Shown: piece by piece, positions 8,191 to 17,036 of the stretch
Position numbering within the stretch: the stretch's first letter is position 1
How the letters are laid out: every line of letters starts with the position of its first letter
Assembly: GCA_963703125.1 (NCBI GenBank)
Contig: OY969790.1
Location: forward strand, 1,240,001-1,304,000
Length of the DNA stretch: 64,000 bases
From: MFD04716-140 sp963703125
GTDB lineage: Bacteria; Bacteroidota; Bacteroidia; Flavobacteriales; Flavobacteriaceae
Direction: 5' to 3'
The notes under the pieces: model-generated
Databases searched by the model: none
What the model saw: the letters and a program-made list of their open reading frames with translations, nothing else
Told to the model about the DNA's origin: nothing
Position numbers and translations under genes: made by a program

Positions 8191-11100
8191 TTGGTCAAAT
8201 CACCGATTTCGAATTACTACAAACAGGCTCCGCAATTGCAGATTCTGCAAAACGCCATTGCCAATTCTGAAAAGAACATAATTTTAAAGGGGCTTGTGGG
8301 TTCTTCACTGTCATTTGTGATTTCGGAAACTTTCGAAAAAGCAGAGGCGCCATTTCTTTTAATTTATGATGATAAGGAGGAAGCTGCCTATTACTTGAAC
8401 GATCTAGAGCAATTGATAGGTGAAAAAGATGTGCTCTTTTATCCAGGCAGTTACCGAAGACCCTATCAAATAGAAGAAACCGATAATGCAAACGTACTTC
8501 TTAGGGCGGAGGTCTTAAACCGTATTAATTCCCGAAAAAAGCCCGCCCTTATTGTTACCTATCCCGATGCCCTTTTCGAAAAAGTGGTTACCCGAAAAGA
8601 ACTGGATAGGAATACCTTAAAAATAAAATTGGAGGATTCCATTTCGCTCGACTTTTTGAACGAGGTTCTTTTTGAATATCAATTTAAGCGTGTTGATTTT
8701 GTTTCCGAGCCAGGGCAGTTTTCAGTTCGTGGCGGCATTGTAGACGTATTTTCATTCTCGCACGACGAGCCTTATCGTATCGAGTTTTTTGGTGATGAGG
8801 TGGAAAGCATTCGAACTTTTGATGTAGAGACCCAGTTATCTACCCATAAAGTCAATAAAATTTCAATCATTCCCAATGTAGAAAACAAATTCCTGAACGA
8901 AACCCGGGAAAGTTTTCTAAAATATATTTCACCTAACACATTGGTTTTTAGTAAAAACACTTCGTTGCTTTTCAGTCGCTTGGACGATTTTTTTAGCAAG
9001 GCCGAAGAAGCTTTTACCAAACTCTCATCGGACATCAAGCATGCCAAGCCCCATGAGCTTTTTGTGAATTCCGAAATGTTAAAATCCCAATTAAGGGATT
9101 TTGGGTTGATCACTACTTCGGCAGCATCAAATGGCATTGAAACTTCTTTAAAAACTATAGTTTTTAATACGAGGCCGCAGCCATCGTTCAATAAAAAGTT
9201 TGATTTACTGATTGAGAACCTCAATGACTTTAGGGCAAAAGGTTATACCAATTACATCTTTTGTTCAACGGATCAACAGGCCAAACGTTTTCAGGATATT
9301 TTTGAGGAAGCGAATGAAAAAGTTCACTACCAAACCATCGTTTTTTCCCTGTTTCAAGGTTTTATAGATGATAATCTTAAAATTGCCTGTTATACCGATC
9401 ATCAGATCTTTGAGCGCTACCATAAATTCCATTTAAAAAACGGGTACGCCAAAAAACAGGCCATTACATTAAAGGACCTCAACAAATTGGAAGTGGGCGA
9501 CTATGTGACCCATATTGACCATGGTATCGGTAAGTTTGGCGGCCTGCAAAAAATAGACGTCGAAGGCAAAAAGCAAGAGGCCATTAAATTGATGTACGGA
9601 GAACGCGATATACTTTATGTCAGTATTCATTCTTTGCATAAAATATCAAAATTCAACGGCAAGGATGGTGCAGAGCCGAAAATCTACAAATTAGGTTCCG
9701 GAGCCTGGAAAAAAATAAAGGAAAAGACGAAGTCCAGGGTCAAGAAGATTGCTTTTGACCTCATTAAACTATATGCCAAGCGCCGACTGGAAAAAGGCTT
9801 CCAGTACGATCCGGACAGTTATTTACAGACCGAGCTCGAGGCTTCTTTTATTTATGAGGACACACCAGATCAAAGCACTGCGACCGAGGATGTAAAAAGG
9901 GACATGGAAAACGAACGCCCAATGGACCGCCTAATCTGTGGCGATGTGGGCTTTGGAAAGACCGAGGTGGCCATTCGTGCCGCTTTTAAGGCTGTCGATA
10001 ATGGAAAACAGGTAGCAGTACTGGTCCCAACTACCATTCTTGCCTTTCAACACCAAAGGACCTTTACGGAACGATTGAAAGATATGCCCGTAAACGTGGA
10101 CTACCTCAACCGTTTCCGCACTGCCAAAGAGCGCAAGGACACTTTGGAAAATTTGGCTTCTGGCAAAGTGGACATCATTATAGGTACGCACCAACTGGTC
10201 AATAAAAATGTCAAGTTCAAAGACCTTGGATTACTGATAGTTGATGAGGAACAAAAATTTGGCGTGAACGTAAAGGACAAATTAAAGTCCATTAAGGAAA
10301 ATGTCGATGTCCTCACTTTGACAGCTACACCCATACCCAGAACACTTCAATTTAGCCTAATGGCGGCCCGCGATCTTTCGGTCATCAATACCCCACCACC
10401 AAACAGATACCCCATTGAAAGTCAGGTCATCCGTTTTAACGAGGAAATTATACGGGACGCCATCAGTTATGAAATTCAAAGAGGCGGTCAAGTATTCTTT
10501 ATCCATAATCGTATTGAAAATATAAAGGAAGTTGCTGGAATGGTTCAACGTTTGGTGCCGGATGCCAAAATTGGAATAGGCCACGGCCAAATGGAGGGCA
10601 AGAAATTGGAGAGCCTAATGCTAGGGTTTATGAACAGTGAGTTTGATGTACTGGTTTCAACAACCATCGTCGAAAGTGGGCTTGACGTAACCAATGCCAA
10701 CACCATTTTTATCAATAACGCCAACAATTTTGGACTCAGTGACCTGCATCAAATGCGCGGTCGAGTAGGCCGTAGTAATAAAAAAGCGTTCTGTTACTTC
10801 ATTACGCCCCCATATGATGTGATGACGCCCGATGCCCGAAAGCGTATTCAGGCATTGGAGCAATTTACTGAATTGGGCAGTGGTTTTCATATTGCCATGA
10901 AAGATCTTGAGATTAGGGGAGCGGGAGATTTATTGGGAGGGGAACAAAGTGGCTTCATCAACGAAATAGGATTTGAAACTTACCAGAAAATTTTAGCGGA
11001 AGCTATTGACGAACTGAAGGAAAATGAGTTTAAGGAGCTTTATGAAGAGGTTGAAGGCCACCATGAAAAAGTCTTTGTGAAGGAAACCCAAATAGATGCG

Positions 11101-11565
11101 GATTTTGAACTGCTCTTCCCCGATGATTATATAAATAATATTACTGAGCGACTGAACCTCTACACTGAATTGAACCAAGTAAAGGATGAAGAAGGCCTGA
11201 AAAAATTTGAATCCGAATTGATTGATCGTTTTGGAGGTCTGCCCACACAAGCTGATGATCTTTTAAATTCGGTTCGTATCAAATGGATCGCCAATAGTAT
11301 AGGGCTTGAAAAAATGGTGATGAAACAAGGCAAAATGATCGGATATTTCTTGGCCGACCAGCAATCACCTTTTTATCAAAGCGCGCAGTTCACCAAGGTG
11401 CTCAAATTGGTACAGGCTTATCCCCAGCTTTGTAAAATGAAAGAAAAACAAACCAGAAACGGATTGCGACTTTTACTGGTATTCGAAAGTATTAAATCTG
11501 TTGAAAAAGCTGTAAAGGCGTTAAGGCCTTTTGAGCCGATAACTTCGGAGACCTTATTTAACTAA
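8191..11565 (+). CDS. mfd: Transcription-repair coupling factor Mfd
   Basis: Removes stalled RNA polymerase and recruits UvrA to transcription-blocking lesions. About 1124 residues, full length. The order is: UvrB-like N-terminal domain (YPGSYRRPY near residue 95, SVRGGIVDVFSF near 180), RNA-polymerase interaction domain (VGDYVTHIDHGIGKFGG near 440), translocase with Walker A GDVGFGKTE near 584, DEEQ box near 684 and QMRGRVGRS in motif VI, and a C-terminal TRCF domain. There is no ATG in the first part of the frame. TTG codons at 8173 and 8191 are the only reasonable starts, and the second is preferred because a -7 element covers the first. Confidence 0.96.
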   Translation: MVKSPISNYYKQAPQLQILQNAIANSEKNIILKGLVGSSLSFVISETFEKAEAPFLLIYDDKEEAAYYLNDLEQLIGEKDVLFYPGSYRRPYQIEETDNANVLLRAEVLNRINSRKKPALIVTYPDALFEKVVTRKELDRNTLKIKLEDSISLDFLNEVLFEYQFKRVDFVSEPGQFSVRGGIVDVFSFSHDEPYRIEFFGDEVESIRTFDVETQLSTHKVNKISIIPNVENKFLNETRESFLKYISPNTLVFSKNTSLLFSRLDDFFSKAEEAFTKLSSDIKHAKPHELFVNSEMLKSQLRDFGLITTSAASNGIETSLKTIVFNTRPQPSFNKKFDLLIENLNDFRAKGYTNYIFCSTDQQAKRFQDIFEEANEKVHYQTIVFSLFQGFIDDNLKIACYTDHQIFERYHKFHLKNGYAKKQAITLKDLNKLEVGDYVTHIDHGIGKFGGLQKIDVEGKKQEAIKLMYGERDILYVSIHSLHKISKFNGKDGAEPKIYKLGSGAWKKIKEKTKSRVKKIAFDLIKLYAKRRLEKGFQYDPDSYLQTELEASFIYEDTPDQSTATEDVKRDMENERPMDRLICGDVGFGKTEVAIRAAFKAVDNGKQVAVLVPTTILAFQHQRTFTERLKDMPVNVDYLNRFRTAKERKDTLENLASGKVDIIIGTHQLVNKNVKFKDLGLLIVDEEQKFGVNVKDKLKSIKENVDVLTLTATPIPRTLQFSLMAARDLSVINTPPPNRYPIESQVIRFNEEIIRDAISYEIQRGGQVFFIHNRIENIKEVAGMVQRLVPDAKIGIGHGQMEGKKLESLMLGFMNSEFDVLVSTTIVESGLDVTNANTIFINNANNFGLSDLHQMRGRVGRSNKKAFCYFITPPYDVMTPDARKRIQALEQFTELGSGFHIAMKDLEIRGAGDLLGGEQSGFINEIGFETYQKILAEAIDELKENEFKELYEEVEGHHEKVFVKETQIDADFELLFPDDYINNITERLNLYTELNQVKDEEGLKKFESELIDRFGGLPTQADDLLNSVRIKWIANSIGLEKMVMKQGKMIGYFLADQQSPFYQSAQFTKVLKLVQAYPQLCKMKEKQTRNGLRLLLVFESIKSVEKAVKALRPFEPITSETLFN

Positions 11566-11709
11566 CTACTGAATTGCAGTTGATTGCAGCATTGTTCACT
11601 GCGATTTCAATGATTTCCTGTTTTTAAATTACAATGGAACTTACCGTTTTAACGTAATTTTATGTACCTTGGAAATTAATAAAACAAGCTAACTATCTTC
11701 CCCCGAGAA

Positions 11710-12105
11710 ATGAAAAATCTGAATCCCATTCAGTTTCATTTGAAATTCATAAATCCTAAAAAACAAAGTTCCATGGAATTTAACCTAGCTGAAAAATTAG
11801 CAATGATCAAAGCAATTGATGAGGTAATACTTGCTGATGGACAAGTGCGCTCAGGAGAGATCACTACCTTAAAACAGTTGATGGCCATTCTGAAATTTGA
11901 CAAAGACCTTATCCTGGAGGCCAGGAAAATTACGGCCGACGAAGCATTATCCATTTTAAGTGCAATGACCACCAATAAAAAGAAAGCACTTGAAGTTATT
12001 CTTGGGGAAATCGCCAATGCAGATGGCATGGTGGACGATCACGAAATAAGTCTGATCTTAAAGATCTTTAAAACCGTGGGGATTCACTACGAACCTGAGT
12101 TCTAG
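11710..12105 (+). CDS. TerB-like family protein
   Basis: 131-residue helical cytoplasmic protein with two TerB-type acidic repeats: IDEVILADGQVRSGE near residues 36-50 and IANADGMVDDHEIS near residues 100-113. An alternative start at the internal ATG 11773 (MEFNLAEKLAMIK) would remove an unusual N-terminal extension and fits the usual domain start better; I keep the longer form without strong conviction. It is distinct in sequence from the TerB-like protein at 3097. Function unknown, and no tellurite genes are nearby. Confidence 0.72.
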   Translation: MKNLNPIQFHLKFINPKKQSSMEFNLAEKLAMIKAIDEVILADGQVRSGEITTLKQLMAILKFDKDLILEARKITADEALSILSAMTTNKKKALEVILGEIANADGMVDDHEISLILKIFKTVGIHYEPEF

Positions 12106-12355
12106 CGTTTGGTTAAATGGTGTCCGTTGCTATTCTCAACTACCGCCTTCCTCTAACCTCGCACCCATCTTGAAGTGAAACACCCTCGAAAATCAACTAA
12201 AATTTATGCCATTCAGTCAACAACCTGTTTTTCCGTTCCTAAATTTCGGTCGTATTTGTTATCTTTCTACTATGGAACGGAATTCGTAAATATTTCTTCC
12301 ACTTTTTTCCTCCACCGAAACCGCCTTACTATAAATGCAAACCAAGCCCATCGCA

Positions 12356-13648
12356 ATGAAAATCAAAAGTATTTCTTCCTTAACCGGCTTTCTTCTTTTT
12401 TGCCTGTTTGCATTTGCGCAACCAAGGCAAGAACTGATAGAGGTCATGGTAACCCCTGACCATGCCGATTGGACCTACGCCGTTGGCGAACAGGCCGAAT
12501 TTTCAATTTCGGTATACCGTAACAACGTTTTGCTGGAAAATGTTGAAATCAAATACATTGTTCAGCCAGATCCCGGCTACAGAACCCTAAAAGCATGGGA
12601 TGAAGGTACGCGAACCTTAAAAAACACCGCCGTTAACATAAAGGCGAAAAAGTTCACGGGGCCTGGTTTTCTGAGATGCACCGCAACGGTCCAAGTAGAT
12701 GGGAAGGAGTATTCCTCCTATGCCACTGTGGGTTTTGCACCTGATAAAATTCAACCCACCACCACCTTGCCAAATGATTTTGAAGAGTTTTGGAACAAGG
12801 GAAAAGAAGAACTGGCACAAGTGCCTATGAACGCAGTACTCACTTTGATGCCTGAAAGATGCACCGATAAGGTTGATGTTTACCACGTGCGGCTCGACAA
12901 TGTAAAGGGCAAGATCTATGGTATTCTCACCAAGCCCAAAAAAGAAGGGAAATACCCGGCCATATTGCACGTACCCGGTGCAGGGATACGCCCTTATTAC
13001 GGAGAAATAGACGAGGCCGCAGAAGGTTTTATCTCTTTTACCATTGGTATTCATGGCGTACCGGTAAACTTAGATCAGAGTGTGTATGATGACCTTGGGA
13101 GGGGGCCTTTGAACGGCTACCAGACCTTTAATTTGGATGATAGGGAAAACGCCTACTATCGCCGTGTATATCTTGGTTGTGTGAGGGCAGTAGATTTTAT
13201 TGAAAGTGTTGAAGGATTCAACGGCAAGGATATTGGGGTAACAGGCGGTAGCCAAGGGGGTGCGCTTTCCATTGTGACTGCCGGTCTGGATGACCGCATC
13301 GATTATTTGGCGGCTTTTTACCCGGCCCTTTCCGATATGACTGGATTTCTTCATGGTCGTGCCGGTGGTTGGCCGCAGATTTTTGTGGATGACTTCACGA
13401 ACAAACCTGAGAAGATTGAAGTTTCAAAATATTACGATGTTGTAAATTTTGCCCGTTTCGTAAAGGTGCCCGGTTGGTACAGTTGGGGCTACAATGACAA
13501 TGTGTGTCCGCCCGCTTCCACCTATTCCGCTTATAACGTATTGAAAGCACCCAAGGAACTCCATCTTTTTCAAAAAACACAACATTGGACCTATCCTGAA
13601 CAGCAAGAACTCAAAAACAAATGGCTGTTCGCCAAACTAAGGGAATAG
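12356..13648 (+). CDS. Secreted acetyl esterase, CE7/acetylxylan esterase family
   Basis: Alpha/beta hydrolase likely to remove acetyl groups from plant or algal polysaccharides or oligosaccharides. From the ATG at 12356 there is a clear Sec signal peptide (MKIKSISSLTGFLLFCLFAF, then AQ). An N-terminal immunoglobulin-like segment of about 120 residues precedes the catalytic domain. The nucleophile elbow is TGGSQGGAL, with the acid in GYNDNVCPP and the histidine in KTQHWTYPE, the CE7 triad arrangement. It opens a run of sugar-related genes (oxidoreductases, DlgD, GH5). The in-frame ATG at 12335 would put charged residues before the signal peptide and is less likely. Confidence 0.88.
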   Translation: MKIKSISSLTGFLLFCLFAFAQPRQELIEVMVTPDHADWTYAVGEQAEFSISVYRNNVLLENVEIKYIVQPDPGYRTLKAWDEGTRTLKNTAVNIKAKKFTGPGFLRCTATVQVDGKEYSSYATVGFAPDKIQPTTTLPNDFEEFWNKGKEELAQVPMNAVLTLMPERCTDKVDVYHVRLDNVKGKIYGILTKPKKEGKYPAILHVPGAGIRPYYGEIDEAAEGFISFTIGIHGVPVNLDQSVYDDLGRGPLNGYQTFNLDDRENAYYRRVYLGCVRAVDFIESVEGFNGKDIGVTGGSQGGALSIVTAGLDDRIDYLAAFYPALSDMTGFLHGRAGGWPQIFVDDFTNKPEKIEVSKYYDVVNFARFVKVPGWYSWGYNDNVCPPASTYSAYNVLKAPKELHLFQKTQHWTYPEQQELKNKWLFAKLRE

Positions 13649-13712
13649 CATTTCGCACCTATCAATATTTTCAAGATCGGTCAAACGTATAAAAGTGCAA
13701 AACATCAAAAAC

Positions 13713-15001
13713 ATGAAATCAAAAGACCAACAACGAAGGGAATTCATAAAACAAAGCGGATTGGGACTTTTGGGCCTGACGCTCTTACCATCGGCCTATG
13801 GCAAGTTTGCACCCAGTGACCGCCTACGGGTGGCACATATTGGAGTAGGCGGTATGGGGAACAACCATATGCAATGGTTCGCCGGATTACCGGAAGTTGA
13901 TATCGTTGCGCTCTGTGATGTGGATGAGCAACACTTGGCAAGCAGTCTCAAAACAATGGATACCTTGCAACCGGGTAAAAAGGTGGAAGGTTACGATGAT
14001 TTCAGGCGTATTTTGGACCGTCATGATATTGATGCGATTACCTGCGCAACACCGGACCATTGGCATGCTCAGATTGCCACCTTGGCCTTTCAGGCGGGAA
14101 AGGATGTGTATGGTGAAAAACCGCTTTCCTATGATTTGAAAGAAGGCCAAATGATGCTTAAAAATCTGGAAAAGCACAATCGCATATTTCAAATGGGTAC
14201 TCAAATTCATGCTACTGACAACTATCACAGAGTCGTGGAGATCATTAAGTCAGGTGCCATTGGCAAGGTACATACCGTTCGCTTATGGAAAAAAGGGGCT
14301 CCGCCCGATCTGGGGAACCCGAAGAGCGTGGCCGTTCCCAAAGGGCTCAATTGGGATATGTGGCTGGGACCGCTCCGTTCGTAGATTATATCCCGGAGAA
14401 ATGCCATTTTACATATCGCTATTTCTTGGATTATTCAGGTGGCTTTTTTGCCGATTTCTGGTGCCACATCGCCGATGTGGCCTTCTGGGCATTGGAGCCC
14501 AAAGGGCTCAAAACAATTTCCGCCCGCGGTGAAGAGGCCGATGGTATTTCCGACACCCCGAAATGGATAGAGATCGATTACGAGTTTGACGGACTCAAAA
14601 TTTTCTGGACCACCGAACCACCCAGTGTGCCAGGTGCCGCAGATCGCGGTATTGGCGCCTATTTTGAAGGCGATAAAGGCACCCTCATTTGTGACTATGA
14701 ATCTAGGGAAATCACCATAAACGGGGAGACCATGACCGATATTCCCGAAATTCCGCAGAGCATTGTCCGCTCGCCGGGACACCAACAAAATTTTGTGGAT
14801 TCGGTTAAGTCGCGAATTCAGCCCGAATCAAATTTGGCCTATGCCCGCGAAATGACCCTGCCCATGCACTTGGGATTGATCTCGTACAGGTTGAAGAGAA
14901 AGCTTCAATGGGACCCCAAAAAAGAAAAGTTTATCGGGGATTCGGAGGCCAACGACCTTTTATCCCGAAAACCAAGAAAAAAATGGGATTTGGTGAAATG
15001 A
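13713..15001 (+). pseudogene. Gfo/Idh/MocA-family oxidoreductase, frameshifted near 14372
   Basis: NAD(P)-dependent sugar or inositol oxidoreductase with a Tat signal (QRREFIKQSG near residues 6-15), so predicted periplasmic. The Rossmann motif GVGGMG and the catalytic-region GEKP are present in the first part, which ends at a TAG at 14382. The frame one base back continues APFVDYIPEKCHFTYRYF through to a normal C-terminus at 15001. Restoring one G after GGACCG rebuilds the family motif MWLGPAPFVDY, so a single-base deletion is the simplest explanation. The ATG at 13713 is preferred over a GTG at 13695. It is convergent with the aldo/keto reductase, 4 bp apart. Real mutation and sequencing error cannot be separated from the sequence. 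Confidence 0.88.
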
Positions 15002-15005
15002 TCAC

Positions 15006-15929
15006 TTATAAACCCTGCAAGTATGTGGCCATCTTCTCCCGACCTTTTTGATCTGGCAATTTGCCGTAACCCGCTCCCATATTGTCAATGGCATGGTGCG
15101 GTTTTGCTGTGCCGGGAATGACACAGGTCACCGTTTCATTTGAAATGATAAACTTAAGGAAATACTGCCCCCAACTTTTAATGTCATACTCCTCCGCCCA
15201 AGCGGGAACGGATTTTCCTTTAACCTTTTGAAAGAGAGATCCACTCTCAAAGGGTTGGTTGATGATTACCGCCGTGGCATTTTTTTGGCAGGTATCAAAA
15301 AGTGATTTCTCGGCATGTCGTGACCGAATGGAATAATTGAATTGTACAAAATCGGGTTTTTCTTGCCGAATGATCGTTTCCAAAGTGGCGTGGGAAGCAT
15401 CTACGTAATGGGTAAGGCCCCAATATTTTATTTTGCCCTGCTCCTTCCAGGATTTCAAGGTTTTTATATGGGTCTCCCAATCCAATAGATTATGAATTTG
15501 CATAAGCTCCATGGTGGTACGTTTCATTTTTTCAAAAGAACCGTTCATTTGTTGAATTCCGGCTTGCTTGCCCGAAGTCCACACTTTGGTGGCATAGAAA
15601 AAGTCGTTTTGACTGGGCAACGAAGCGGTCAGATCGCCCACGGTCTTTTCCGCACTCCCGTACATGGGCGAAGAATCAATGACGCTGCCACCCAGTTTCC
15701 GGGTCTCGACCAATACTTGTTTTAAGGTGGCCAATTGCGCACTATCGCCTTTGGCATCAAAGGTCAACCAAGTGCCCACTCCGACAGTTGGTAACTGTTC
15801 TCCGCTCACCGGTATTTTACGCAACCGCATACTTTCTGAATTTGGAAATGCGAACAAGGGCGGTGTCGCCAAAAGACCCAGACTTGCTGCACCGGTAACT
15901 TTTAAAAATTCGTTTCGAGAATAAAGCAT
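15006..15929 (-). CDS. Aldo/keto reductase with N-terminal signal
   Basis: NADPH-type aldo/keto reductase of about 307 residues. The family tetrad is visible: Asp and Tyr in DSSPMYGSAE, Lys in ATKVW, and His in LMQIHNLLDW. The N-terminus YSRNEFLKVTGAASLGLLA looks like a Tat-related or Sec-type export signal with a single Arg, suggesting periplasmic location, which is unusual for the family but matches the neighbouring Tat oxidoreductases. The ATG at 15929 gives a better signal start than 15950. A 13-bp palindrome lies just upstream. The substrate is unknown; sugar aldehydes are suggested by context. Confidence 0.85.
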   Translation of the reverse strand: MLYSRNEFLKVTGAASLGLLATPPLFAFPNSESMRLRKIPVSGEQLPTVGVGTWLTFDAKGDSAQLATLKQVLVETRKLGGSVIDSSPMYGSAEKTVGDLTASLPSQNDFFYATKVWTSGKQAGIQQMNGSFEKMKRTTMELMQIHNLLDWETHIKTLKSWKEQGKIKYWGLTHYVDASHATLETIIRQEKPDFVQFNYSIRSRHAEKSLFDTCQKNATAVIINQPFESGSLFQKVKGKSVPAWAEEYDIKSWGQYFLKFIISNETVTCVIPGTAKPHHAIDNMGAGYGKLPDQKGREKMATYLQGL

Positions 15930-15952
15930 ACCGTTGAATCTTAAAAACATCC

Positions 15953-15965
15953 CCGTAAATTACGG
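15953..15965. promoter_or_regulatory. Palindromic possible operator upstream of the aldo/keto reductase
   Basis: CCGTAAATTACGG is a perfect inverted repeat about the central base, 24 bp from the ATG at 15929. Its position would suit a repressor site, but no regulator gene is nearby to pair with it. Confidence 0.35.
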
Positions 15966-16123
15966 ATTTTCAACAAATTGAATGTTAAGGGTTTGTGAAA
16001 TGGATGGTTGCCATACTTTTTCCTTAAATGAAAGGTATGCAAAAATTTAGGCCGAAGAATTATCAGGAAGCTTATCGTAATGTGCCTTCTTCCAAGAATA
16101 GATGTTGAAAACTTGGGTGGTAC

Positions 16124-16178
16124 CCGTTCCGCCGAAAGCGGAATGGCCAAGTTTCGACATCGGTTTCACGCAGTGAAA
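16124..16178. repeat. Two adjacent hairpins, possible interspersed repeat
   Basis: The first hairpin is a 9-bp stem, CCGTTCCGC/GCGGAATGG with one G-T pair and a CGAAA loop (16124-16146). The second is TTTCAC-GCA-GTGAAA (16164-16178). Flanking sequence contains T-rich stretches. From memory, similar stretches recur between flavobacterial genes, but I cannot verify the copy number here and see only this one in the window. Confidence 0.45.
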
Positions 16179-16299
16179 ATTCCTGGGAAGAAGTGTACTT
16201 TTCTTTGTTTCGTTTCTTTTGTACAACCAAAAGAACTGAAAATAAAAAAAACGGTTAATTTGTTTTCATTGGACGAGCAACAGAAATGAAAGAAAAAAT

Positions 16300-16812
16300 C
16301 TACTTTATCCCTCCTTTCACGGCACTAACGGTAACCAAAAGTTGCCCCACATGGCGTTGACTATGCTCGGCAGCATGAAAAAGAAGCCCCATAACGGTGG
16401 TCTGCAATTTTTTGCGCCCAACCGTTCTGGGTTCTGTCAGAGAGGTCTCGGGAATAGATTTAAAATAGGTCAGTGCCTCGCTTATTTTGTCCTCAAAAGC
16501 ATTTACCATTTGGGCCAGGGAAGACCGCACTTCTGCATTCCCTTCATTTCTCAGGAATGCAAACTGTTCCTCGGAAAGGGAACCGCCTTTGGCATAGGTC
16601 AACAGACGGTCAAGCACCCCCGTAAGATGCCTCAAATGAAAGCCTACCGAAGCCCTGCCAAAAGGCTTTTCCCAAAGCAATTTCTCTGGAAAACCGACCA
16701 AGTATTCCTTGACCTCCCGGCCAGACTGCAATAGGGCATGGGCCGAAGGTTGCAATAAAGGTTGAATCCCCGTTACGGGGCCATTTAACCAAAATTCAGG
16801 TTCTTGGGGCAT
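16300..16812 (-). CDS. DinB-superfamily protein
   Basis: 170-residue four-helix-bundle protein of the DinB/YfiT-like superfamily. The family's metal-binding histidines are probably within FHLRHLTG near residue 60 and HAAEHSQRHVGQL near residues 145-157. Such proteins can be thiol-dependent transferases or hydrolases, but the activity cannot be read from sequence. It is cytoplasmic with no signal peptide and is a single gene, divergent from dlgD. Confidence 0.82.
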   Translation of the reverse strand: MPQEPEFWLNGPVTGIQPLLQPSAHALLQSGREVKEYLVGFPEKLLWEKPFGRASVGFHLRHLTGVLDRLLTYAKGGSLSEEQFAFLRNEGNAEVRSSLAQMVNAFEDKISEALTYFKSIPETSLTEPRTVGRKKLQTTVMGLLFHAAEHSQRHVGQLLVTVSAVKGGIK

Positions 16813-16947
16813 AGCTCTAATACTATTCTTTGTTCATCATTTGTATTTCTGAACAGTAAATTTCCATTAATGATGGTGTAGGAAATTATAAACGTATAAC
16901 CAAAATAGCCCTTTCTTCCGATTTTTCCTACTCTTTAAAGCAGTTGG

Positions 16948-16965
16948 CAAAAATTTTAATTTTTG
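16948..16965. repeat. AT-rich palindrome in the dlgD upstream region
   Basis: CAAAAATT-TT-AATTTTTG is a perfect 8-bp inverted repeat 72 bp before the dlgD start in a 224-bp divergent intergenic region. It might be a regulatory site, but AT-rich palindromes arise easily by chance. Confidence 0.25.
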
Positions 16966-17036
16966 TTGAGGCTTTCCGTAACTTCACAGAACCTGAATAC
17001 GTGGCATTCTATTGAACATCTTCAAAAACCAAAATC

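Larger units (their letters stand above)
15951..16299. other. 349-bp intergenic region with palindrome and paired hairpins
   Basis: No credible gene is seen; the open frames here are short and unlike any family I know. The region holds a 13-bp palindrome at 15953-15965 next to the aldo/keto reductase start and two consecutive hairpins at 16124-16178, described separately. Beyond 16190 the sequence is T-rich. Confidence 0.6.

Noticed and set aside
3097..12105. Tellurite resistance locus from the two TerB-like genes
   Set aside because: The genes are 8 kb apart, have no TerA/C/D/E/Z neighbours, and stand-alone TerB proteins are common without tellurite function.
13695..15001. Programmed frameshifting in the first Gfo/Idh/MocA gene
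   Set aside because: No slippery heptamer is visible at the site and the second gene is broken at the same motif in the opposite direction; a simple indel explains each better.
16080..16289. Possible small protein between the aldo/keto reductase and DinB-like genes
   Set aside because: The frame runs through two strong hairpins and T-rich sequence and resembles no family; a repeat is more likely.
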